Below the pieces are notes generated by a model. That model made no database searches. It had not been told where the DNA came from and was given only the letters and a program-made list of their open reading frames with translations. From Clostridium culturomicium (GTDB lineage Bacteria > Bacillota > Clostridia > Clostridiales > Clostridiaceae), in assembly GCF_000821305.1 (NCBI RefSeq), contig NZ_CCXK01000017.1, positions 1,184,748 to 1,248,747 of the forward strand: a stretch of 64,000 bases of DNA, in the 5' to 3' direction. Every line of letters starts with the position of its first letter. The first letter of the stretch is position 1. Shown piece after piece: positions 40,023 through 46,455 of this stretch. The position numbers were made by a program, and so were the translations under genes.

Positions 40023-40721
40023 TTAATTATTTTTATTATTAAAAGCAAATTGTACAGCCTTTTCTGCTAGTATCTTTGTTGGGTCAATTGCATTCCCCTT
40101 TAAACTGAACCTTTCAAAGGCAATTGGCAGCTCTGTACATCCTAATATTAAGGTTTCAGCTCCACTGAAATAAAGCTCCTCAATAACTGTTCGAAATCTA
40201 GATATATCTAAAGAAAAATCTGAAGCTTTAATTCCATTGTATATTAAGTCCATGACCACCTTCTGTCCTTCTTCACTCGGCTTTATTATGTTAATCTCAT
40301 ATTCGTTCAGCTTATATTCATACACCTTGGATGCTAATACTCCATCCGTTGCAAGCAATCCTACCGTATTCATTTTTAGTTTTGCTATTTCCCTCACTGT
40401 TTCATCTATCATATTTAGCATAGGTATCTTTATAAATGGTATTATTCTATCGTAGTAATAATAAGCTGTGTTACAGGCCATAATTAGAAAATCTGCACCC
40501 ATATTTTCTAAGGATATAGCTGTTCTTATCATCTCCATAGCTGGATCTTCTCCCTTTCCAAGAATATAAGCTGTCCTATCTGGAATAAGGGTATTGCTAT
40601 CAATAACCACATGAATGTGGTCATTATCTGAGTTAGCAGGTGTAACCTCAATGATTTTCCTATATAAATCTATGGTTGCCATTGGTCCCATGCCACCTAT
40701 TATTCCTATAGTTTTCTTCAT
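40023..40721 (-). CDS. Aspartate/glutamate racemase family protein
   Basis: 232 residues, the length of aspartate racemases (glutamate racemase is ~260). N-terminal KTIGIIGGMGPMATIDLYRK, the first catalytic Cys in FLIMACNTAYYYYD and the second in TLILGCTELPIAF are both present, so a two-base Cys/Cys racemase is expected. D-Asp production for wall cross-bridges or amino-acid use is possible. Monocistronic; ATG follows AAGGAGCGGATTCA. The 190 bases between it and the Lys-rich peptide gene show nothing else. Confidence 0.9.
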   Translation of the reverse strand: MKKTIGIIGGMGPMATIDLYRKIIEVTPANSDNDHIHVVIDSNTLIPDRTAYILGKGEDPAMEMIRTAISLENMGADFLIMACNTAYYYYDRIIPFIKIPMLNMIDETVREIAKLKMNTVGLLATDGVLASKVYEYKLNEYEINIIKPSEEGQKVVMDLIYNGIKASDFSLDISRFRTVIEELYFSGAETLILGCTELPIAFERFSLKGNAIDPTKILAEKAVQFAFNNKNN

Positions 40722-40815
40722 TGAATCCGCTCCTTAAATTAATCCTATATATTAAATATATAGTAAAACTTAATTATATTTATTCTTCAATGATGAATAT
40801 TTCTCAGACACTAAA

Positions 40816-40839
40816 AAAGAACCTCTAAGGAGGTTCTTT
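40816..40839 (-). terminator. Terminator of truncated oxidoreductase gene
   Basis: 10-bp perfect stem AAAGAACCTC / GAGGTTCTTT with a 4-nt loop and following TTTAGTG on minus; ~90 nt after the stop at 40929. Confidence 0.8.
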
Positions 40840-40928
40840 CATTATTTTGTTGCTATACATGCTTTACTAAAACAGATACTTAATTTTAATTTTTATATAA
40901 AGCTAAATATATTATTCATAAAAATACA

Positions 40929-41414
40929 TTATACAAGCTTTTGGTCAAATATATTATCTAATGAAAGCTTACTGACTCTTGCTTTTATTTCATCAATATC
41001 TAATGTGTATAAACCTCTTTCCTTCATCCTATTAAAAAACTCTGCCCCTGCAAATGTATAACGATTACGTCTGCCTTCTATAGTCTCTACCTTTTCATTA
41101 GCATAAGCAATTAAATCACCAGTAGCTAAATTTCTAGGAAGGGTTAACATAGGCATTCCTAATTGGCTTCTAACTGCATTGTGCCCTGCTAAAAAACCAG
41201 TGGTCATAGCCTCTGTATGTCCTACAAATAAACCGCTTTTTTCTCCAGCACAGAAAAGATTATCTACTCCTATAACCTTCATCTGATTGCTTCTTGGCGC
41301 AACTGATAAATATCTTATAGAGTTCCCTTTTCCACCTGCATATGGATCGACAAATTTAGCATCCTCTAATCCTTCAATCTTTCTGAGTTTATCTAATGGA
41401 TAATATGAAGTCAT
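40929..41414 (-). pseudogene. FAD-dependent oxidoreductase (GidA/TrmFO-like), 3' fragment at prophage junction
   Basis: 161 codons coding only for the C-terminal part of a GidA-like FAD protein: NLFCAGEKSGLFVGHTEAMT is the FAD-contact block normally near the end, after which TTGFLAGHNAVR and the small helical tail follow. The nucleotide-binding GxGxxG N-terminus is missing, no ribosome site precedes the ATG, and homology-like sequence seems to stop within ~20 bases upstream, exactly where phage-type genes begin. So the gene was cut by prophage insertion; the 5' part is expected beyond the right window edge if the insertion is simple. Confidence 0.65.
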
Positions 41415-41445
41415 TAATTTTGCATGTGCAGTATGTACAAAAATG
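41405..41445. other. Inferred left prophage junction (attachment site region)
   Basis: Left of this point the coding belongs to the chromosomal oxidoreductase; right of it come HTH, RHH and lysis genes of the prophage. The exact core cannot be defined without the other end. The plus-strand HTH frame runs through the junction, so its first codons may be host DNA. Confidence 0.4.
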
Positions 41446-41720
41446 CAACATTTTTTAATATTGCCCTTGAACCTTTATATATTAGTTTAAAATCTTATAA
41501 AGATTCAGTGCTATGTGCTTTGCCTACAGATAATGTAGGTCAAAAAATTAGAAAACTAAGATTAAGCTTAGGTTTAACCCAAAATCAGTTCGGTGCTATG
41601 ATTGGTAATAAAAATACCACAGTAGCAAACTGGGAAAATGGATATAAAACTCCATCACCTAATATTCAATATAAGATAATTAAAACTTTTAAATTGCGAT
41701 TAGATTATTTTAATTTTTAA
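41424..41720 (+). CDS. XRE-type helix-turn-helix protein, start uncertain
   Basis: Open frame of 98 codons. The last ~60 residues are a clear HTH: VGQKIRKLRLSLGLTQNQFG, AMIGNKNTTVANWENGYKTP, then a final helix. The first ~35 residues show no fold, and no ribosome site precedes ATG 41424, which lies at the inferred prophage junction; a GTG near codon 31 (before LCALPTDN) is possible. It may be the end of a longer protein cut at integration, or a small regulator. Convergent, and overlapping by 11 nt, with the RHH gene. Confidence 0.55.
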   Translation: MCSMYKNATFFNIALEPLYISLKSYKDSVLCALPTDNVGQKIRKLRLSLGLTQNQFGAMIGNKNTTVANWENGYKTPSPNIQYKIIKTFKLRLDYFNF

Positions 41721-41952
41721 TATAATCATTAATGTACCAATTAAAAACTAACTGTCTTAAAAAAGTTGATACATCCATGTGCTGGAGCTTGGCCATATCC
41801 TTGATTAAATTCTTTTCTTCCTCGGTCACTCTCCAGTTTATTCTTGAATCGAAAGCTTGTCTATCATCAATAATTTCTTTTGGTTTTAATTTTTCTTGCT
41901 GTTGCTTTAATTGATTATTTATCTTTTGTTTCATTACTTCAAATGTGTTCAT
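41710..41952 (-). CDS. Ribbon-helix-helix-like DNA-binding protein
   Basis: 80 residues. A charged N-terminal helix (MKQKINNQLKQQQEKLKPKE) precedes a ribbon-helix-helix pattern: beta strand INWRVTEEEKNLIKDMAKL and second helix HMDVSTFLRQLVFNWY. Such Arc/MobC-like proteins bind operators as dimers of ribbons. ATG follows GGGGGAGACAC. A 29-nt hairpin-capable palindrome lies 70 bp upstream and could be its own operator. It is at the far left end of the prophage, a place where cargo or control genes are common. Confidence 0.65.
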   Translation of the reverse strand: MNTFEVMKQKINNQLKQQQEKLKPKEIIDDRQAFDSRINWRVTEEEKNLIKDMAKLQHMDVSTFLRQLVFNWYINDYIKN

Positions 41953-42021
41953 GTGTCTCCCCCACTTTCTTGTTATTAAGATTTTATACTTTTTTATAAA
42001 GGTTTAATTCACATTGTGCAT

Positions 42022-42050
42022 CCCCTCAGTACACATTGTGTACACAGGGG
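42022..42050. promoter_or_regulatory. Palindrome upstream of RHH gene
   Basis: Perfect GTACACATTGTGTAC core (42029-42043), extended outside a 2-bp mismatch by CCCCT / AGGGG. Another CACATTGTG occurs at 42010-42018 and AGGGGAGTA recurs at 42082-42090. Likely operator sites for the RHH protein. Confidence 0.45.
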
Positions 42051-42105
42051 AGTACCTATGTAATAACACTTTATTCAATATAGGGGAGTATTAGAACATA
42101 AAAAT

Positions 42106-42135
42106 AAGGCTAGCGGGAATTAACCCACTAGCCTT
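42106..42135 (-). terminator. Terminator after ruined lysozyme gene
   Basis: Stem AAGGCTAGYGGG / CCCRCTAGCCTT with a 6-nt loop on minus, followed by ATTTTTATG. Twenty bases of it (GGGAATTAACCCACTAGCCT) recur at 43620-43639 after the amidase gene. Confidence 0.75.
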
Positions 42136-42139
42136 AAAA

Positions 42140-42673
42140 TTAAACTAAAATTAAATCTTTTATATATACCCAACTTACAATCTCTTTAATAAGAGCTTTG
42201 CTACCACTTATCTGTTGTACTGTGTAAACATTATTTTTAACCCAACTTGGTATAGTTTGTCCTGTTGCATAGTTAGACCCAACAATTTTAACTCTTGAAC
42301 CTACTGATATAGATGCAGTAGTTCCGTATACTTTAAGAACTTGTCCTACATGAATGATGTTAGGGTTAGTAATTCCATTAATCTCAGCCAGTCTCTGATA
42401 AGTAGTTCCATATTTACTAGCAATACCACTTAATGTGTCCCCTGGTTGAACTGTGTATGTGTTATATGCTGCAGGTGGTGGAGTTGGTTTAGATGGCTCA
42501 ACTGGTTTATTGTCATTTGCTGAATACCCATTCTTGCCTAACTTAGCCATAATAGATGGGAAATCTGTATATGATATATTCATATCACAATTTCCACTTA
42601 CTCCAGCTACTTGTCCTGAACTAGTATACTGCCAAATTTCATATTTACCGTCATAGGTACATGTATCAGCAAA
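42140..42673 (-). pseudogene. GH25-type lysozyme, C-terminal remnant with LysM domain
   Basis: The open frame begins after a TAA at 42674 and reads [20 protein letters not shown] then [12 protein letters not shown], which is the standard end of a phage GH25 muramidase barrel; the first ~170 residues with the catalytic Asp/Glu are gone. After a Pro-rich linker comes one LysM repeat ([32 protein letters not shown]) and an SH3-like end. No ribosome site precedes any internal ATG. The 5' end is replaced by transposase-like sequence reading the other way (42657-42839). So a dead first lysin of the prophage. Confidence 0.75.
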
Positions 42674-42839
42674 TTATAACCCAAAGTACGCTCAACAGAT
42701 AATAACTATATTTAGAACTGTATATAACTTCTGTACTCTTCAAGGTAGCGGACCTAAGGAGGATAGGAAAACACCAGCTATGAAAATAGGAATAGCAAAT
42801 AAAGTATATACCTACAAGGATATTCTTTATTTTAGATAA
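42657..42839 (+). pseudogene. C-terminal remnant of a DDE-type transposase
   Basis: Plus-strand frame of 60 codons after a TAG at 42654-42656. It reads [20 protein letters not shown] and ends KTPAMKIGIANKVYTYKDIL then YFR and stop. The pattern Y-N-F-C ... K-T-P-A-M-x-x-G-I/L-A is the usual end of rve/DDE transposases. There is no start, and no terminal inverted repeat could be identified. It abuts the broken lysozyme gene within ~20 bp, so it marks an old insertion or deletion joint. Confidence 0.55.
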
Positions 42840-42949
42840 AATTGTAAATAGTGGAAGTTAAATTATATTTGATGTATAATTAAGTATAATTCAATATTTT
42901 ATATTGAATTATAAATAAAATTAATAAAATTTAAGGGGGAATCTAAAGT

Positions 42950-43468
42950 ATGAAAAGAAAACTATCTAACTTTATTATGAGCATTGTAGTAATTACATTA
43001 GCTGTACCATTTATATTCTCAGGTTGTGGTAGCAAAAAGAATTCTGAAGAAATAACCTTAATTACAAACTTTATCGAAACATTCTTTACAGATTCACGTC
43101 CTGATAGTGAACTTTACAAAGAATACTTTACTGAGGATGCTTATACATCATTTTGCAATAATAGATGGTATGGTCCAGTATATCGTATTGGTGAATCTAC
43201 TCAAAGTGGAGAAAATGACAGGTTTGGTTCGAAGATAGATATGGAAATAAAGGACTTAAAGATTAATACTAAAAAATCATCTGATGAAGATGTCCATAGT
43301 TATGATGTAACTTTTATTTTGACTGAAAAGAATACTAATATTGAAAAAGAATTCTCATATTACTTCAACCTTAGTGAAGAAGAGGGAAATTGGAAACTTA
43401 ATAATAGTAATCTAATTAGTAATTTACATGGAGATTTATCTGTATTCATAGAAGAATTAAATAAATAA
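42950..43468 (+). CDS. Prophage-encoded lipoprotein of unknown function
   Basis: 172 residues; signal MKRKLSNFIMSIVVITLAVP with lipobox FSGC, so lipidated and exposed on the host cell. The mature part is an acidic, mixed alpha-beta domain (LITNFIETFFTDSRPDSELY, EEEGNWKLNN) resembling NTF2-like or DUF4878-type lipoproteins, but I cannot name it firmly. It is on the plus strand, opposite to the lysis genes, with its own ribosome site (AAGGGGG) and terminator: a typical lysogenic-conversion cargo gene. Confidence 0.7.
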   Translation: MKRKLSNFIMSIVVITLAVPFIFSGCGSKKNSEEITLITNFIETFFTDSRPDSELYKEYFTEDAYTSFCNNRWYGPVYRIGESTQSGENDRFGSKIDMEIKDLKINTKKSSDEDVHSYDVTFILTEKNTNIEKEFSYYFNLSEEEGNWKLNNSNLISNLHGDLSVFIEELNK

Positions 43469-43506
43469 ATCAAGGGTTATCCATATATTTAATATAACTA
43501 AAGCAA

Positions 43507-43540
43507 AAACCAGAAATATTGATTTAAATATTTCTGGTTT
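43507..43540 (+). terminator. Terminator of prophage lipoprotein gene
   Basis: 14-bp stem AAACCAGAAATATT / AATATTTCTGGTTT followed by TCTTTG on the plus strand. Confidence 0.75.
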
Positions 43541-43645
43541 TCTTTGTGTGAATTTTACTGTGAAACTATTTGTGATTTTCCATGTGAAAATCTTTTTTGC
43601 AACTCAAAAGTAAACCTGTTGGGAATTAACCCACTAGCCTTTTAA

Positions 43646-44752
43646 TTATCTAGCCACAATTTCACATTCTATTGCAGTTATAGGTGTTCCATCTCCTAAT
43701 CCTGCATACCCATTGTGACCTTCCATATATGAATTTCCATTCTCAACCCAATCTAACCAACAACCATTGCACATTGCACGATATCTAATTTTGTAACCTG
43801 GTAAATCAAATCTCATTTGAATTTTATCAAATGGTACGTTTGGAAGTCCTGCTTCATCATAAATCCCTTTTGAAGAATAATAGTTTTGTACCTCTGAATA
43901 ATATCTTCCCTCACTTATAGGAGATACCCTAAAGCGCACCTCTCCTTTAGTTGGGTAAGCCATAAATAGGCAACAAGGATTTTTCATATCTCCAGTATAG
44001 TCAGTTAAGTTCTTTACCCAATCATAGTACTTTGAACCTCTACCATTTACAGCTACTCTACTAAATAAATCAATTTTTTCTTTAGTTGGTGTAGATTCTG
44101 ATGTGTGAGATCCACCATTTGAATATACAACATTCCTCTTACTATCATATACATTATAGCCACTATGTTTTTTACATTCAGCTACGGCATTTTCTTTAAT
44201 TGAATATGCTCCCTTTTGACTTGCCGCATCTGCCCATGTTTTTCTTACTCTGTATAACTCATTAGTTGGCTGAGATGTTCCATTCAATTCATCTTGAATC
44301 ATATTTAAAAATCTTTGCCACCCCATATCTAAGGTTCTGTGAGGACAATATTTTCCACTAAAGTCTTGATGCTTCGTAACTCTATCTATTCCCCATCCAT
44401 ATTGCTTTAATAATGCTGCTACTTCTTGAGCTGCTATCCTCTCTGCTGCTTCAAATTTAGGTCCTCCTGATTTAGAATAACAAATCTCTACATGAATATA
44501 TCTTCTATTTCCTTGTCCGTTTCCATCACCTGCTGCCCAAGCATTACGATTAAATGGAATTCCTTGAATTGCTTCTTTATCATCTATAGCTATATGAAAA
44601 CTAACCTCATTGTTGTTTCTCTGCATATATGCAATCTCATTAGCTGCCGAAGCATCATTAGCAGTGTTATGAATACAAATACCTATAGGATCCATAACGT
44701 AAGGACATTTAATACCATATTTATCTGATGAAATTAATCTTTGAATTAACAT
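43646..44752 (-). CDS. Endolysin: N-acetylmuramoyl-L-alanine amidase (Amidase_2)
   Basis: 368 residues. Cuts the bond between muramic acid and the peptide. Zinc ligands and active site: GICIHNTANDA (His), the fold strands EVSFHIAIDDKEAIQGIPFN, ETHW-like VTKHQDFSGKYCPHRTL (second His and the Cys/His pair). A linker at residues 165-220 (SPOR-like VRKTWADAASQKGAYSIKEN) precedes a C-terminal wall-binding domain rich in Trp/Tyr/Gly (FRVSPISEGRYYSEVQNYY, YRAMCNGCWLDWVENG) like clostridial hydrophobic-repeat domains. Start at ATG 44752, 7 nt after AGGAGG. Functional lysin of the prophage. Confidence 0.92.
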   Translation of the reverse strand: MLIQRLISSDKYGIKCPYVMDPIGICIHNTANDASAANEIAYMQRNNNEVSFHIAIDDKEAIQGIPFNRNAWAAGDGNGQGNRRYIHVEICYSKSGGPKFEAAERIAAQEVAALLKQYGWGIDRVTKHQDFSGKYCPHRTLDMGWQRFLNMIQDELNGTSQPTNELYRVRKTWADAASQKGAYSIKENAVAECKKHSGYNVYDSKRNVVYSNGGSHTSESTPTKEKIDLFSRVAVNGRGSKYYDWVKNLTDYTGDMKNPCCLFMAYPTKGEVRFRVSPISEGRYYSEVQNYYSSKGIYDEAGLPNVPFDKIQMRFDLPGYKIRYRAMCNGCWLDWVENGNSYMEGHNGYAGLGDGTPITAIECEIVAR

Positions 44753-44796
44753 ATACATTCCTCCTAAATTTAAAATAAAAAGAGTAGAAATTAAAT

Positions 44797-45081
44797 CTAC
44801 TCTGATTTTTTAAGCTGCTTACTTGTCTGATTTATTCCTACTGCTACTCCCCAACATAAAATACCTTGTAGCACTGCATTTACAATAGCATCAAATAAAA
44901 CCTTATATTCTGCATTAATTATATTTAATAACACTGCGAATGTTATACAAAACACCATGAGTGCTAATGTTATATACTTATCCTTAAAGCTCTGTAGCTG
45001 CTTTAAAAACGCTCCAAATGCATAGCAAGCAAAAATAACTATAACTAAGTTCTCTGGGATAAAAGTTAATAAGTTTTCCAT
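44797..45081 (-). CDS. Phage holin
   Basis: 94 residues with three hydrophobic segments (LVIVIFACYAFGAFL, YITLALMVFCITFAVLLNII, AVLQGILCWGVAVGI) and a charged C-terminus KQLKKSE, as in the Bacillus/Clostridium holin group V (phiLC3/Hol44-like). Forms the membrane holes that time lysis. It lies between the amidase gene and the XhlA-like gene in the lysis module; spacing 44 nt and 13 nt. Confidence 0.82.
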   Translation of the reverse strand: MENLLTFIPENLVIVIFACYAFGAFLKQLQSFKDKYITLALMVFCITFAVLLNIINAEYKVLFDAIVNAVLQGILCWGVAVGINQTSKQLKKSE

Positions 45082-45094
45082 AGATCATCTCTCC

Positions 45095-45328
45095 TTAAAA
45101 TTTAATATTAATTAAAAGAGCCATTGCTGCACTTGTTAAGCTACCAGCAAAGGCTCTCCATAACCATTTATTTGTTTCTTCAAGATCAGCTATACGATTA
45201 TTAGCTACCTTAATTTTTTCTTCAAAATTCTTTAACTTTAGTTCAGTTGTATCACTCATATTTTTCAAAAGACCTTTTATCTCAATACATGTTTCACGCA
45301 CCTCTTGAATTGCATCTGATTCGCTCAT
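45095..45328 (-). CDS. XhlA-type hemolysin/holin partner
   Basis: 77 residues: an acidic coiled coil (VRETCIEIKGLLKNM, KLKNFEEKIKVANNRIADLE) followed by one C-terminal transmembrane helix (WLWRAFAGSLTSAAMALLIN). This is the XhlA pattern of PBSX-like phages, a membrane-associated partner needed with the holin for lysis. Positioned directly before the holin gene. Confidence 0.85.
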   Translation of the reverse strand: MSESDAIQEVRETCIEIKGLLKNMSDTTELKLKNFEEKIKVANNRIADLEETNKWLWRAFAGSLTSAAMALLINIKF

Positions 45329-45354
45329 TCTAAGCCTCCTACATATTCTCTTAT

Positions 45355-45600
45355 TTATTGTTCTAATTGATTTATTTGTTCCTCAATAGTCATATACTCT
45401 TTCGCTACTTCCGCTGCAGTTTTTACTACTCCTTCATCAACAGCTCTTTTATATCTTGTTGTACTTCTATATGTTGAAACACTACTTTCTTCCTTCATCT
45501 TTAATATTATATATTCTTCTTTTAAGATTGCTTGCTGCTCTTTAAGTTTACTAATTTCCGTTATTCTTTCTAAATCAGCCATACATTCTTGATTTGTCAT
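45355..45600 (-). CDS. Small coiled-coil phage protein
   Basis: 81 residues, almost all helical and charged (LERITEISKLKEQQAILKEE, YMTIEEQINQLEQ). Position between tail-tip genes and XhlA suggests an XkdX-like or tail-accessory protein, but no signature is present. ATG directly follows the stop of the upstream gene by 2 nt. Confidence 0.55.
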   Translation of the reverse strand: MTNQECMADLERITEISKLKEQQAILKEEYIILKMKEESSVSTYRSTTRYKRAVDEGVVKTAAEVAKEYMTIEEQINQLEQ

Positions 45601-45602
45601 AT

Positions 45603-46244
45603 TTACTCACCTACCTTTGATGCAACTTTTAAGTATAATTCTGCTCCATGTTTTGCATAAAGCTGAATATCAACACTAGACGCGACACCTGAACCAAGCG
45701 GACCAACGCCATTAAACTGAATCATTTTTTGTCCATCTCCCATGGTTCCATCTATATAAAGCTTTTGAGCAACTCTTCTTACTTTCATGTTTATTACATT
45801 AACTCCTCCGTTTACAGTTCCTAAAATAACTCCCCATTTGTTTGGATGCTCTGTAGTAACAATTGTTGCTCCAGTGTGAGTTGTAACTCTGCTGTAGTTT
45901 CCAGTCCCAACGTGAATACCTCTTATAGCCACAGAAACTGATTCTGCAAAATATCCATAAAATGATAGTTCTTTTTCTTCTCCATCTGGAAGCCATATAT
46001 TAAATTCATTGCTTTCTGCTGTTGCTGGTAACACTGTAAGTATTTCTTGTAAGTTTACTGCACGTTCACTCTTCTTTACTGTTATAGTTCCATTTGTTAA
46101 TTCTGTCTTTTTAGCCTTTTCACTCAAATTTACTTCAACTGACCTATTATCTTTACATATTACTTGCGCTGCCTTCGTTTTAAAGTGAAATTCATCAAAT
46201 CCAGTTCCATTATCAACTAGATATACTGCATCTTTAACTGCCAT
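45603..46244 (-). CDS. Phage tail/receptor-region structural protein
   Basis: 213 residues. Beta-rich, with a start MAVKDAVYLVDNGTGFDEFH and strings like GIHVGTGNYSRVTTHTGATI that fit a tail-tip or fibre domain. No named family recognised. Between the small 61-residue gene and the coiled-coil gene in the tail-end part of the module; 13-nt and 2-nt gaps show co-translation. Confidence 0.55.
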   Translation of the reverse strand: MAVKDAVYLVDNGTGFDEFHFKTKAAQVICKDNRSVEVNLSEKAKKTELTNGTITVKKSERAVNLQEILTVLPATAESNEFNIWLPDGEEKELSFYGYFAESVSVAIRGIHVGTGNYSRVTTHTGATIVTTEHPNKWGVILGTVNGGVNVINMKVRRVAQKLYIDGTMGDGQKMIQFNGVGPLGSGVASSVDIQLYAKHGAELYLKVASKVGE

Positions 46245-46257
46245 TCTATCACTCTCC

Positions 46258-46443
46258 TCATATTAATTTTATCCATACATCCCCTTGCTTTGAGTCAGTT
46301 GGTTGAGTAGCACTTACTGTTTGTTTTAATGCATTTTGAGTAAATCCCGAATCATTTGTAAGCTGGCTCAATTTTGTTGGAATGTTTTCTTTTAAAGCTA
46401 CATCTTTGTTATTAAATTTAAGTTCCTTTCCAAAGAATTTCAC
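46258..46443 (-). CDS. Short phage tail-fibre-region protein
   Basis: 61 residues, MKFFGKELKFNNKDVALKEN then PTKLSQLTNDSGFTQ. The QLTNDSGF pattern is a common phage fibre/tip repeat. It ends with GDVWIKLI, similar to fibre tips whose text reads QGDVWI. Likely a small accessory to the 729-residue fibre, 12 nt downstream of it. May be a shortened fibre segment. Confidence 0.55.
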   Translation of the reverse strand: MKFFGKELKFNNKDVALKENIPTKLSQLTNDSGFTQNALKQTVSATQPTDSKQGDVWIKLI

Positions 46444-46455
46444 TCATATTCCTCC

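Noticed and set aside
42001..42105. CRISPR array
   Set aside because: Only two short repeated words, no constant spacer length, and no cas genes in the window.
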